From an uncultured Treponema sp. (GTDB lineage: Bacteria > Spirochaetota > Spirochaetia > Treponematales > Treponemataceae): a DNA stretch of 19,250 bases. The notes beneath the pieces are model-generated. The model was not told the DNA's origin, ran no database searches, and worked only from the letters and a program-made list of their open reading frames with translations. Shown piece after piece: positions 1 to 8,424 of the stretch. Location of the stretch: NCBI GenBank assembly GCA_905373565.1, contig CAJPTT010000005.1, positions 1-19,250 on the forward strand. The letters are read 5' to 3'. The stretch's first letter is position 1. Each line of letters starts with the position of its first letter. A program made the translations under genes and the position numbers.

Positions 1-2081
1 GTGTGAATTTCAGTATTTTTTCCCGCAATGCCTTTTCGGTAACGCTGGATATCTTTGAAAAGTGCGAAGATTCCGCGCCTTGTTGTTCATACATTTTTGA
101 CCCTAATACGAATAAAACAGGCGACATCTGGCACGTTTTTGTAAAAGGACTGCCGAAAAACGCCTTATATCTTTACCGCGTCGACGGCCCCTTTGCCCCA
201 TATGAGGGAATGCGCTTTAATGCCGGCAATTATCTGCTCGACCCATACTCGCGGGGGCTTGCCAACACGGAATCCTTTAACGGAAATTTTTCCACGCAAA
301 CACCGCCCCCGCACCTAGACGGCGATCTTGCTTTTTTAACCGAACAGTCGCCTGCTCATTTTCCCAAGTGTATCGCAGTAGCTCACGATGATTTTGACTG
401 GCAGGGCGACCATCCGCTCAATTATCCGTTGAAGGACTGCATCATATACGAAGCGCATGTAAAAGGGCTTTCGTGCCATCCCAATGCACCGCAGCAGCAC
501 AAGGGAACTTATCAGGGGATTATCGATACTATCCCTTATTTGAAGGAACTGGGCATTACCAGCCTTGAGCTATTGCCTATTCAGGAGTTTAACGAAAACG
601 AACTGACCGGAATTAACCCGCGAACGGGTACGCTGTTAAAAAATTACTGGGGATATAGCACCATCGCCTTTTTTGCGCCTAAATCGTCGTATGCTTCCGA
701 CCGCAAAGGCATAGGGGCGGTATTCGAGTTCAAACGGATGGTGCGCGAGCTGCATAAAAACGGCATCGAAGTGATTCTGGACATCGTATTTAATCACACC
801 GCTGAGGGCAGCGAATTCGGCCCGACTCTTTCGTTCCGCGGTTTGGACAATACCATCTATTATATACTGGAAGATAACGCCCGCTATTACCGCAACTACT
901 CCGGCTGCGGTAATACCGTGAACTGTAATCATCCGATTGTACAGACCTTTATCTTAGACTGCCTGCGCTACTGGGTTATCGAAATGCACGTTGACGGCTT
1001 CCGGTTCGACCTCGGCTCCATCTTGGGTAGAGATCAAAAAGGAAAGTTGATGGATAATCCGCCGACCCTTGAGCATATTGCCGAAGATCCTATTCTAAGA
1101 AAGACAAAGATTATCGCCGAAGCGTGGGACGCGGGCGGCGCCTATCAGGTAGGCAATTTCCCCGGCGGCAGGTGGGCGGAATGGAATGACCGCTTTCGCG
1201 ACGATGTGCGGCTCTTTTGGCGCGGCGATTCCTCCCATGCTAAAGAACTTGCGACGCGCGTAACCGGTTCCGCCGATTTGTACTCCGGCAACGGACGCAA
1301 GCCTTTCCATTCCATCAACTTTGTTACCAGTCATGACGGCTTTACCCTCTACGATTTATTAAGCTATGATAGAAAACACAACGAAGAAAACGGAGAAAAC
1401 AATCGGGACGGTACCGATTTTAATTGCAGCTATAACAACGGTTTTGAAGGGAAAACCGAAAACACCCGCATCGAAACCTTGCGAAAACAAAAAGCAAAAA
1501 ACATCCTGCTAACGCTTATTTTATCGCTGGGAACCCCGATGCTAACTGCCGGAGATGAGGTTCTGCGGACACAACGGGGAAACAACAACCCCTACTGCCA
1601 AGATAACGAGATAAGCTGGTTCGACTGGTCGCTCACACAAAGCAATGCCGATATATTGGCATTTGTAAAAAAATTAATCCGCCTGCGCAAACAGCATCCG
1701 GTATTTTCGCGCTCGGAATTTTTAACGGGAACGCAATCGGGCGACCGGCGTAAACCGGATATTAGTTGGTATAACGCGCAGGGCAATACCCCCGATTGGA
1801 ACCAGCCTTCATCGTTTTTAGCGTATTTCCTTGACGGTTCCGCGGCGGAAACGAGAGCCGAACGCGATGATAACAGCTTCTACATCATATTAAACGGCGG
1901 CAGTTTGGATATTACCGCAACGATCTGCTCTCCTCCGCAAGGGAAACATTGGTATCGGCTGATCGATACATCCTATCCGGCTGGAGAAGATTTTACCGCC
2001 CCCGAACAGGCGCCGCTTTTGGAAAACCAGCAAAAATATGTCGCGTTGGCGGCGACAGCCGTCGTGTTAATTCTGAAATAA
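1..2081 (+). CDS. glgX: Glycogen debranching enzyme (GlgX/isoamylase type, GH13), 5' end cut by window edge
   Basis: Hydrolyses alpha-1,6 branch points of glycogen in the cytoplasm, working with the phosphorylase encoded next. The frame opens at base 3 and 692 codons are visible. The four GH13 signature regions are present (numbered from the GTG at base 3): DIVFNHT at 260-266, GFRFD with the nucleophile Asp336, AEAWD with the acid/base Glu373, and TSHDG with Asp445. The N-terminal part (VNFSIFSRNA onward) resembles the CBM48 domain of the family. I treat the GTG at base 3 as an internal valine: family members carry a GVNF-like motif here with residues before it, and bases 1-2 (gt) would fit a Gly codon. 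The true start should therefore lie left of the window. The gap to glgP is 10 bases, which suggests one transcript. GlgX versus other isoamylases is decided by overall similarity only. Confidence 0.9.
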   Translation, partial: VNFSIFSRNAFSVTLDIFEKCEDSAPCCSYIFDPNTNKTGDIWHVFVKGLPKNALYLYRVDGPFAPYEGMRFNAGNYLLDPYSRGLANTESFNGNFSTQTPPPHLDGDLAFLTEQSPAHFPKCIAVAHDDFDWQGDHPLNYPLKDCIIYEAHVKGLSCHPNAPQQHKGTYQGIIDTIPYLKELGITSLELLPIQEFNENELTGINPRTGTLLKNYWGYSTIAFFAPKSSYASDRKGIGAVFEFKRMVRELHKNGIEVILDIVFNHTAEGSEFGPTLSFRGLDNTIYYILEDNARYYRNYSGCGNTVNCNHPIVQTFILDCLRYWVIEMHVDGFRFDLGSILGRDQKGKLMDNPPTLEHIAEDPILRKTKIIAEAWDAGGAYQVGNFPGGRWAEWNDRFRDDVRLFWRGDSSHAKELATRVTGSADLYSGNGRKPFHSINFVTSHDGFTLYDLLSYDRKHNEENGENNRDGTDFNCSYNNGFEGKTENTRIETLRKQKAKNILLTLILSLGTPMLTAGDEVLRTQRGNNNPYCQDNEISWFDWSLTQSNADILAFVKKLIRLRKQHPVFSRSEFLTGTQSGDRRKPDISWYNAQGNTPDWNQPSSFLAYFLDGSAAETRAERDDNSFYIILNGGSLDITATICSPPQGKHWYRLIDTSYPAGEDFTAPEQAPLLENQQKYVALAATAVVLILK

Positions 2082-2091
2082 GAGGTAGATT

Positions 2092-4545
2092 ATGTCTCAA
2101 TTAAAAGAAACCTTACGGGCAAGTATTCTAGGCAAGCTGAAACGGAATTTCAGCAAGGACATATCCGAGGCAACAATACGTGAGCTCTATGATGCCGCAG
2201 CAAGCAGCGTTATGGATAGCATTCAGCCCAACATATCTGCAACCCGAACCGCGCAAGAACGACCCGATGTACGGCAGATGTATTATTTCTCCGCCGAATT
2301 TCTGATGGGGCGGGCACTTTCCAATAATCTGAATAACACCGGCATGCGCGCTGTGATGGAAGAACTTTTGGCGGAGCTTTCCGCCTCGTATCGGGATATT
2401 GAAGATGAAGAACCCGATGCAGGGCTTGGAAACGGCGGTCTCGGTAGGCTCGCCGCCTGTTTCTTGGATTCGCTTGCAACGCTTGACTATCCCGGACACG
2501 GCTACGGTATCCGCTACCAGTACGGTATGTTTGAACAGCGGATTGAAAACGGCTATCAGGTGGAATATCCCGACAACTGGCGGCGTTACCGCGATCCGTG
2601 GGAAATACGCCGCGACGATTTGGCGGTAACGGTACACTTCGGCGGCGCCCCGATATGCACGCAGCAAGCAGACGGTACTCTGTGCTATCGGTTGGAAAAT
2701 GCCGAGGAGGTTATCGCAACTCCCTACGATATGGCGATCATCGGATACGGCACTAAGACCGTCAACCGCTTGCGCCTCTGGGAAGCATCCTCTCCCGACG
2801 GCTTTGACCTCCAGCTCTTTAACAACATGGAATACACCGCTGCGGTTGCAAAGCAGAACTCCGCAGAAAATATTTCGCGTGTGCTATATCCGAACGACAC
2901 CGGTCCGTCGGGAAAGGCGCTCCGTTTAAAGCAACAATACTTTTTCACCTCTGCAAGTTTACAGGATTTGGTGCGCTCGTTTATCCATAAACACGGTACG
3001 AATTTCGCCGACTTCCCGCGTTATAATGTTATCCAGCTAAACGATACGCACCCCGTCGTGGCAATCCCCGAACTGATGCGCCTTTTGATGGACGAACACC
3101 ACCTCGGCTGGGATGCGGCATGGGCGATTGTTACCAAAACCTTTGCATACACAAACCATACGATTTTAGCGGAAGCGTTGGAAAAATGGCCGATCGAGAT
3201 ATTCCAAGGGCTGCTGCCGCGCGTGTATCAAATTGTAGAAGAGATAAACCGCCGCTTCCTGCTGGAACTGCGGGAAAAATATCCGAATGATTGGAAAAAA
3301 CACAACAAGATGTCCATTATCGGTGAAGGGAAAATCCGTATGGCATGGCTCGCGATTGCCGGTTCGTTTTCGGTCAACGGTGTCGCGGCGCTGCACACCG
3401 AAATCCTTAAAGCAAAAGAGCTGTCCGATTGGTATAACCTGTATCCGCAAAAGTTTAACAATAAGACAAACGGTGTTACCCAGCGCCGCTGGCTTTTAAC
3501 TGCAAACCCCGCGCTTTCGGCCTTTATTACGAAGCATATCGGCGACGGCTGGATTAAAGACCTTACCCAGCTGCGGCAGCTTGAAAAACTGGCGGATAAT
3601 CAGGAAGCGTTAAACGAATTAATCGCGATAAAAAAACACAATAAAGAGCGGCTTGCGGAATTCCTCAAACGGACGCAGGGCGTTGTGATCGATCCTAACT
3701 CGATTTTTGACGTACAGATAAAACGGCTCCACGAATACAAACGCCAGCTCTTAAACATCCTGCATGTGATGACACTCTATAACAGAATTATCGAAGACCC
3801 GACGTATGATCCTATTCCGCATACCTTTATCTTCGGCGCAAAAGCGGCGTCGGGCTATCGGCGGGCAAAGCTCATCATTAAACTGATTAATACCGTTGCC
3901 GACCGCATCAACAACGATCACCGTGTACGGGGGAAATTAAAGGTTGTGTTTGCGGCAAACTATTGCGTCTCGACTGCCGAAAAGATTTTCCCCGCCTCGT
4001 ATATTTCCGAGCAGATTTCCACTGCGGGTAAGGAAGCGTCGGGAACCGGCAACATGAAGTTTATGCTGAACGGCGCAATCACGCTCGGAACACTGGACGG
4101 CGCCAATATCGAAATTGTGGAAGAAGTAGGCGCTGAAAATGCCGTTATTTTCGGCATCACCGCAGACGAGATTCAAAAAATCGAGCATGAGCACAGCTAT
4201 AATCCGCAAGAATACCTTAACCGCAATCCTGCATTGGCGAGAGCGCTGACTCAGCTTATCGACGGAACGTATACGCCGCCCTTTGACAACAGTTTTAGAG
4301 AATTGTATGATTCGCTGGTATACGGCGTGGAAGGTCAGCGGCCGGACGTCTATTACGTGCTGGCGGACTTTGACGCTTATGCGGCAGCGCAGGAGCGGAT
4401 TGTCGAATACTACCGCGACCCGATGAAATGGGCTAAAATGTGTCTTCTGAACATCGCCCGATCGGGTAAGTTCAGTTCAGACCGTACCATCGAAGACTAC
4501 GTGCGGGATATCTGGAAGCTGGAGAAAGTGAGTGTCAATTCATAA
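2092..4545 (+). CDS. glgP: Glycogen/starch alpha-glucan phosphorylase
   Basis: Pyridoxal-phosphate enzyme that releases glucose-1-phosphate from the ends of alpha-1,4-glucan chains using inorganic phosphate. The 817-residue length is normal for the GT35 family. Hallmarks include YYFSAEFLMGR near the N terminus, the GLGNGGLGRLAACFLDSLATL segment split by the usual glycine loops, QLNDTHP in the middle, and the cofactor segment EASGTGNMKF, in which Lys656 is the expected Schiff-base lysine, followed by LGTLDGANIEI. The ATG at 2092 has an AGAGGT ribosome site at 2081-2086. It follows glgX by 10 bases, so the two probably form a glycogen-degradation operon. Nothing seems damaged. The stop codon lies inside an 18-bp perfect palindrome (separate entry). 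Confidence 0.96.
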   Translation: MSQLKETLRASILGKLKRNFSKDISEATIRELYDAAASSVMDSIQPNISATRTAQERPDVRQMYYFSAEFLMGRALSNNLNNTGMRAVMEELLAELSASYRDIEDEEPDAGLGNGGLGRLAACFLDSLATLDYPGHGYGIRYQYGMFEQRIENGYQVEYPDNWRRYRDPWEIRRDDLAVTVHFGGAPICTQQADGTLCYRLENAEEVIATPYDMAIIGYGTKTVNRLRLWEASSPDGFDLQLFNNMEYTAAVAKQNSAENISRVLYPNDTGPSGKALRLKQQYFFTSASLQDLVRSFIHKHGTNFADFPRYNVIQLNDTHPVVAIPELMRLLMDEHHLGWDAAWAIVTKTFAYTNHTILAEALEKWPIEIFQGLLPRVYQIVEEINRRFLLELREKYPNDWKKHNKMSIIGEGKIRMAWLAIAGSFSVNGVAALHTEILKAKELSDWYNLYPQKFNNKTNGVTQRRWLLTANPALSAFITKHIGDGWIKDLTQLRQLEKLADNQEALNELIAIKKHNKERLAEFLKRTQGVVIDPNSIFDVQIKRLHEYKRQLLNILHVMTLYNRIIEDPTYDPIPHTFIFGAKAASGYRRAKLIIKLINTVADRINNDHRVRGKLKVVFAANYCVSTAEKIFPASYISEQISTAGKEASGTGNMKFMLNGAITLGTLDGANIEIVEEVGAENAVIFGITADEIQKIEHEHSYNPQEYLNRNPALARALTQLIDGTYTPPFDNSFRELYDSLVYGVEGQRPDVYYVLADFDAYAAAQERIVEYYRDPMKWAKMCLLNIARSGKFSSDRTIEDYVRDIWKLEKVSVNS

Positions 4546-4568
4546 TTATGAATTATGAATTCTTAATT
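4537..4568. repeat. AT-rich palindrome and tandem AATTATG repeat at the end of glgP
   Basis: Bases 4537-4554 read aattcataattatgaatt, a perfect 18-bp palindrome that includes the glgP stop codon. The AATTATG heptamer then recurs in tandem (starting near 4544 and 4551) and runs into gaattcttaattatt, which can also pair with it. It has no GC core and no T-tract after it, so it is not a convincing terminator. It resembles the small intergenic repeats common in AT-rich bacterial genomes, but copies elsewhere in this genome cannot be seen here. Confidence 0.55.
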
Positions 4569-4593
4569 ATTTTATATCTGGGAGAAATAAATT

Positions 4594-5037
4594 ATGGAAA
4601 GAACATTTGTGATGATGAAGCCGGGCGTGGTGCAGCGGCGGATTGCCGGAGAAGTGCTCAGCCGCTTTGAAAAGAAAGGACTCAAACTGGTTGCCTTAAA
4701 ACTGATGCGTATCAGTCCCGAACTTGCAAAAAAGCATTATGCCGAACACGCCGATAAGCCCTTTTTCGGCGAACTGGTGCAGTATATCACCTCCGGCCCC
4801 GTAGTTGCGATGGCTTTTGAAGGCGATGAGGCCGTTGCCATTGTGCGGAAACTTTGCGGAGCGACAAAGGTCTTGAATGCGGAGCCGGGAACCATCCGGG
4901 GCGATTATGCCTTGCATACCAATATCAATGTTGTCCATTCATCGGATTCTGCCGAAAGCGCCGCGCGGGAACTCGGGTTGTTTTTTCAGCCGGAAGAATT
5001 TTTCAGCTGGGAAGACGGCAATAAGGTCTGGTTTTAA
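4594..5037 (+). CDS. ndk: Nucleoside diphosphate kinase
   Basis: Transfers the gamma phosphate between nucleoside triphosphates and diphosphates through a phosphohistidine, balancing cellular NTP and dNTP pools. The 147-residue length is normal for a bacterial Ndk. The N terminus (ERTFVMMKPGVVQR) matches the family start, and NVVHSSDSAESAARE contains the catalytic histidine, His115. The start ATG at 4594 is preceded by GGGAGAAA at about 4580-4587. It sits 48 bases after glgP and 103 bases before ffh. It could be read through from the glycogen genes or from an unrecognised promoter in the AT-rich gap. Confidence 0.96.
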   Translation: MERTFVMMKPGVVQRRIAGEVLSRFEKKGLKLVALKLMRISPELAKKHYAEHADKPFFGELVQYITSGPVVAMAFEGDEAVAIVRKLCGATKVLNAEPGTIRGDYALHTNINVVHSSDSAESAARELGLFFQPEEFFSWEDGNKVWF

Positions 5038-5039
5038 TA

Positions 5040-5098
5040 AGAGTCGGCGGTCGACTTTAATACCCCTTTGTTACGGCTCAAGAATCGCCGTGGGTAAC
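5040..5098 (+). other. Two adjacent small stem-loops between ndk and ffh
   Basis: Bases 5042-5046 (agtcg) pair with 5052-5056 (cgact) around a five-base loop, extendable by one wobble and one A-T pair. Just downstream, acggc at 5073-5077 pairs with gccgt at 5087-5091, and gtta (5070-5073) can also meet taac (5095-5098) as an outer stem. Neither is followed by a T-run, so a standard intrinsic terminator is not supported. They may be leader structure of the ffh mRNA or chance. Confidence 0.3.
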
Positions 5099-5140
5099 GC
5101 TCCGCACGAATCAACAACCCCGCACGAATAAGGATTAAAA

Positions 5141-6466
5141 ATGCTTGAGAAAATTACCAATACGTTTAGCGGCATTGTCCGCAAGATAAGCGGCAAGGCA
5201 ACCATTACCGAAAAAAATATTGAAGAAGCGGTAGAGGAAATAAAAATTGCACTGCTTGAAGCGGATGTCAACCTCCGCGTAGTACGCCGCTTTATCAACG
5301 CAACAATCGAAGAAGCAAAGGGAGAAACCGTATTAAAATCGGTTAATCCCGGTCAGCAATTTATCAAGATTGTCCACGATAAAATTCTTTCGTTTTTAGG
5401 CGACGAAAAGAAAAGCCTGCAACTGAAAGGCCCCGACACCCAGTCGGTTATCCTCTTTCTCGGTTTGCAGGGCTCCGGTAAAACGACATCCGCTGCGAAG
5501 CTGGCCGCCCGTTTAAAGAAAGAAGGCCGTAAGCCGCTGCTCGTGGCCTGCGACCTCGTCCGTCCCGCTGCTGTGGAACAGCTCTCCTCTTTAGGGGAGC
5601 GTATCGACGTGCCGGTGTATAAAGAAGACACCAAGGATGCGGTACGGGTTGCACAAAATGCGGTTGTCTATGCACGGAAAAACGACTTTGATACCGTTAT
5701 CGTCGATACGGCGGGACGGCTGCAAATCGATGAAGCGATGATGCAGGAAATTGCCGCGGTAAAAAAAGCGGTTAATCCGGTAGAGACTATTCTTGTCGCC
5801 GATGCAATGACGGGACAAAATGCTGCCGAGGTTGCAAAAGCCTTTGATGAACAGGCGGGGCTGACCGGTGTTATTTTGACGAAATTCGACTCCGATGCGC
5901 GCGGCGGCGCTGCACTGTCGTTAAAAACCGTAACCGGCAAGCCTATCCTGTATGTCGGTGTCGGTGAAAAAATCGAAGATTTTGAACCGTTCTACCCCGA
6001 CCGTATTGCCGGAAGAATCCTCGGTATGGGCGATATTGTGTCGCTCGTCGAAAAAGCGCAGGAAAATATCGATGCGGAAGAAGCCGCCCGTTTGCAGAAA
6101 AAGATGGCGACGGAAACCTTCACACTTTCCGATATGCTCGACCAGCTTGAAAATGTCGAAAAGATGGGCTCGATTGAATCCATGCTCGATATGATGCCCG
6201 GGCTTGCCGGTCAAATTTCCGCCGAGGATATCGACAAAGCAGGCTTTAAGCGGCAGAAGGCGATTATCCAGTCGATGACGCTCAAAGAGCGGGAAAATCA
6301 CCACATCATCGGGCCGCCTCGCCGCAAACGCATTGCAAAGGGATCCGGTACCTCCGTTGCCGAAGTAAACAAGCTGTTAAAGCAGTTTGAAAAGACACGC
6401 CAAACAATGCGGAAGGTCGCAAAGAGCAAGGGGCTTCAAGCGCGGCTTATGGGACTGATGGGGTAG
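5141..6466 (+). CDS. ffh: Signal recognition particle protein Ffh (SRP54)
   Basis: GTPase that binds signal sequences of nascent membrane proteins together with the SRP RNA and docks at FtsY on the inner membrane. The 441 residues show the full NG-M architecture: an N-terminal helical bundle (about 1-95), the P-loop GLQGSGKTT at 108-116, RPAAVEQL at 141-148, DTAGR at 189-193, TKFD at 247-250 with the following DSDARGGAAL, and a methionine-rich M domain from about residue 320 that ends with the RNA-binding RRKRIAKGSGTSVAEVN segment. The ATG at 5141 has AAGGA at 5130-5134. No SRP RNA gene is visible nearby. It is complete, and the next gene has its own promoter. Confidence 0.97.
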   Translation: MLEKITNTFSGIVRKISGKATITEKNIEEAVEEIKIALLEADVNLRVVRRFINATIEEAKGETVLKSVNPGQQFIKIVHDKILSFLGDEKKSLQLKGPDTQSVILFLGLQGSGKTTSAAKLAARLKKEGRKPLLVACDLVRPAAVEQLSSLGERIDVPVYKEDTKDAVRVAQNAVVYARKNDFDTVIVDTAGRLQIDEAMMQEIAAVKKAVNPVETILVADAMTGQNAAEVAKAFDEQAGLTGVILTKFDSDARGGAALSLKTVTGKPILYVGVGEKIEDFEPFYPDRIAGRILGMGDIVSLVEKAQENIDAEEAARLQKKMATETFTLSDMLDQLENVEKMGSIESMLDMMPGLAGQISAEDIDKAGFKRQKAIIQSMTLKERENHHIIGPPRRKRIAKGSGTSVAEVNKLLKQFEKTRQTMRKVAKSKGLQARLMGLMG

Positions 6467-6496
6467 CGATCTGCTTCCATAAAAATTTTCTACTTG

Positions 6497-6502
6497 TATA
6501 AT
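6497..6502 (+). promoter_or_regulatory. Probable promoter -10 element for the 6567 lipoprotein gene
   Basis: A perfect TATAAT lies 30 bases after the ffh stop and 64 bases before the next start codon. The best -35 at 17-base spacing is CTTCCA (6474-6479), only three of six matches, so the -35 is weak. A small hairpin (atgaat/attcat, 6524-6539) lies in the resulting leader. Confidence 0.5.
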
Positions 6503-6566
6503 AGTAAGAAAGTACTGATTATGATGAATTCGGATTCATAGTGCTTATCAATCAAAGGAGAATAAT

Positions 6567-7328
6567 ATGAATTGCTTTTTGAAAATCGTTTGGATTCCGG
6601 CGGCTGTTTGCGTATTCTGCCTTACAGCCTGCACAACGCTGCCCTCTAAGGCATTGTACACGGAACCGGCAGTTACAGGTATTACGGTTAATACGGAAAA
6701 TAATCATTTTGACGTTGTATACGCTATTGACTGTTGTGTAATGCCTAAAGCAAAAGACGATTTTATCAGTTTCAAAATTGATACGATGCTGTATACCTAT
6801 CGGCTTGATTTTTCCGTAAATTATGGAATGAAGGCTATACTTGACCGTTTTTTCACTATAAGCGCTCTGGCTGATTCCCAACATAGACAAAACGGGCAGC
6901 GTTACCTTGGCGAGGCAACTCTTTATGCTTATGCATCATCTGAACAGACGATAAGTAGACTTGTGGTCAATGGTAAAACTGCCAACCATGTACGGTTCAA
7001 CTTTTTGCTGAAAGACGGAAAAAAATACCTGTTGCTTGAAGGCTTCCAAGTAGAGACACTCGATGGGAAATTGACTGTAGACGACTATATCGACAGTATT
7101 CCGTTTCATTACGACGATATAAAAAAGGCTTATAACTTTTTTAACGATACGAATCAGCTTGAAGAAAACCGACAAAAGCAGTTGCAAATAACCATCGCTG
7201 CAAAACAGGCTGAAAAAGCCGGTCCGACGGCGGCAACACAAGCTGAAAAAGATAGCTCAGCGGCAGTTGACACTCAAGAGGCTGGTATAATTTCAAATTC
7301 TGAAGAATCTTCTGCAGAAAATCAATAA
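6567..7328 (+). CDS. Predicted lipoprotein of unknown function
   Basis: I do not recognise a family. The 253-residue product begins with a short basic start, a hydrophobic stretch and a lipobox-like LTAC in which Cys22 would be lipidated, so membrane attachment in the envelope is expected. The mature part (about 30-200) is a mix of beta-like and charged stretches without a known catalytic motif. The last 50 residues form a low-complexity tail rich in Ala, Glu, Gln and Ser, with the tetrapeptide QAEK occurring twice, probably a disordered or coiled extension. The start ATG at 6567 has a strong AAGGAG at 6555-6560. A perfect -10 box lies upstream, so it is likely transcribed independently of ffh. 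No partner is evident; the following gene is ComF-like and separated by a hairpin. Confidence 0.8.
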   Translation: MNCFLKIVWIPAAVCVFCLTACTTLPSKALYTEPAVTGITVNTENNHFDVVYAIDCCVMPKAKDDFISFKIDTMLYTYRLDFSVNYGMKAILDRFFTISALADSQHRQNGQRYLGEATLYAYASSEQTISRLVVNGKTANHVRFNFLLKDGKKYLLLEGFQVETLDGKLTVDDYIDSIPFHYDDIKKAYNFFNDTNQLEENRQKQLQITIAAKQAEKAGPTAATQAEKDSSAAVDTQEAGIISNSEESSAENQ

Positions 7329-7362
7329 ATACAAGCCATTTTTCTTCGCGTGCTATATAAGA

Positions 7363-7398
7363 CTATAACAAGGCTGCAAAAGGTCAGCCCTGTTATAG
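7363..7398 (+). promoter_or_regulatory. Long hairpin overlapping the comF ribosome binding site
   Basis: Arm ctataacaaggctg (7363-7376) pairs with cagccctgttatag (7385-7398) in 13 of 14 positions (one A-C mismatch) around an eight-base loop. The last two bases of the second arm are the first two of the AGGAG ribosome site at 7397-7401. There is no T-run after it, so translation control or mRNA 3'-end protection of the upstream gene is as likely as termination. Confidence 0.6.
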
Positions 7399-7406
7399 GA
7401 GATTAT

Positions 7407-8186
7407 ATGAAATGCATTGTGCCTTTGTATCATGTGAAGAATGTATTACGTAAATATTACAGCGGGCTCTTGTGCCCTCGGACTTGTATCCTTTGTGGAA
7501 ACGCAAGCGAGGCAGGGCTGCCGCTGTGCAGCCATTGTATTCAAACGGAATTTGAGCCGTATATCGGTTCCGATAATTTGGAACATTTACGCCGAGCCGA
7601 GCCTCGCTGCAAGCACTGCGGGAAAATCCTCATTTCCGAGCACGAGTATTGTACTCGCTGCAGGCCGACTGACGACGAAACCGCAGAAAAACCGCAACCT
7701 GCTTGCGATCGTATTTTTACGCTTTTTCCCTATATCGGGCTTGGTCAAAAATTACTGCCTGTTTGGAAGAACAATACTATCCGCACTTTTTCCACCGTAT
7801 TTGCACCGCTTATCCACAGTTTTTGCACACAACATCCGGGGCTTGCAAGTCTACCGCTCGTACCGGTGCCGCCGCGTCCTAAAAAACTACGGGAAAAAGG
7901 CTGGGATCAAATTGAAGATCTTGCGAAGGATTTAGCGGTTTATCCGGAACTGACGATATACCGGTGTTTAAAGCGGCAGGACGGCATTCCTCAAAAGAAA
8001 CTGTCCAAGGCTGATCGTGCAGTGAATTTACAGGGGAAAATTACATTTTCGGCAAAGGCCGTTCCCGACAAACTCATGCTGCTCGACGATGTGATGACGA
8101 CCGGTGCAACGCTTGAAGCTTGTGCGCATACGTTAAAAGCTGCAGGGTGCAAGGAAGTCTACGGGCTTTGTCTGTTTTTCGACTAA
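7407..8186 (+). CDS. comF: ComF family protein (zinc-finger plus phosphoribosyltransferase fold)
   Basis: ComF proteins are cytoplasmic and linked to DNA uptake in competent bacteria; many non-competent bacteria carry one with unknown function. I chose the ATG at 7407 because AGGAG lies five bases before it; the frame also opens at a GTG at 7350 but that has no ribosome site and lies upstream of a long hairpin. With this start the protein has 259 residues. Cysteine pairs C27/C30, C41/C44, C68/C71 and C82/C85 form a rubredoxin-like zinc-binding N terminus. The motif PVPPRPKKLREKGWDQ (153-168) is typical, and LDDVMTTGAT (226-235) is the PRPP-binding loop of type I phosphoribosyltransferases. 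All key motifs are intact. Whether this organism is competent cannot be judged here. Confidence 0.85.
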   Translation: MKCIVPLYHVKNVLRKYYSGLLCPRTCILCGNASEAGLPLCSHCIQTEFEPYIGSDNLEHLRRAEPRCKHCGKILISEHEYCTRCRPTDDETAEKPQPACDRIFTLFPYIGLGQKLLPVWKNNTIRTFSTVFAPLIHSFCTQHPGLASLPLVPVPPRPKKLREKGWDQIEDLAKDLAVYPELTIYRCLKRQDGIPQKKLSKADRAVNLQGKITFSAKAVPDKLMLLDDVMTTGATLEACAHTLKAAGCKEVYGLCLFFD

Positions 8187-8218
8187 ATTGCAAGACGGTT
8201 ATAAATTGCCAAGACGGT
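8184..8218 (+). repeat. Two direct repeats upstream of the vanZ-like gene promoter
   Basis: The sequence taaattgcaagacggt (from 8184, overlapping the comF stop) is repeated as taaattgccaagacggt (from 8202) with a single inserted C. The copies are spaced 18 bases apart and end 12 bases before a good -35 box. This looks like a tandem binding site or a small duplication. Confidence 0.5.
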
Positions 8219-8230
8219 CAAAAATAAATC

Positions 8231-8259
8231 TTGCATTTAGCCTAAAATTGGTGTATAGT
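8231..8259 (+). promoter_or_regulatory. Probable sigma-70 promoter for the vanZ-like gene
   Basis: TTGCAT at 8231-8236 and TATAGT at 8254-8259 are separated by exactly 17 bases, with TG just before the -10 box. The predicted transcript would have a leader of about 160 bases before the start codon at 8425, long for so small a gene. The rest of the 8187-8424 interval holds the direct repeats and no supported gene. Confidence 0.55.
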
Positions 8260-8424
8260 GCTGCTGTTTGCAATTATCAGCCTGATGCGGAATGGAGCCT
8301 GTTTCGGCGGCACAGAAAACAGCGGTGGTTATTTCATATGGGGCGGCATACTGCATATTTAAAAGTTAAAGCAGTTATGTTATCGGGTGAGGTGTGCCCG
8401 TATTACATTCCGGAGGTTTCGGAG

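Noticed and set aside
3..5. GTG at base 3 as the start of glgX
   Set aside because: The encoded residues continue a conserved internal GVNF-like motif of the family, and no ribosome site can be present before it; the gene is simply cut by the window edge.
2128..2667. 179-codon frame on the - strand opposite glgP
   Set aside because: It lies fully within a conserved glgP coding region, shows no recognisable domain and no ribosome site context; typical of antisense frames in GC-richer genes.
5040..5098. SRP RNA or riboswitch between ndk and ffh
   Set aside because: Only two short stems are present; the conserved SRP RNA tetraloop and helix sequences are absent and the gap is only about 100 bases.
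5921..6304. 127-codon frame on the - strand opposite ffh
   Set aside because: Shadow of the conserved Ffh reading frame.
7350..7406. GTG at 7350 as the comF start (19 more residues)
   Set aside because: It lacks a ribosome site and the extension runs through the long hairpin, while ATG 7407 has AGGAG at good spacing.
7441..7935. 164-codon frame on the + strand inside comF
   Set aside because: It is an out-of-frame shadow of comF, whose own frame carries the cysteine pairs and the PRPP loop.
8188..8424. 79-residue N-terminal extension of the VanZ-like protein
   Set aside because: The extension contains a good promoter and has no family-like sequence; ATG 8425 has CGGAGG at proper spacing.
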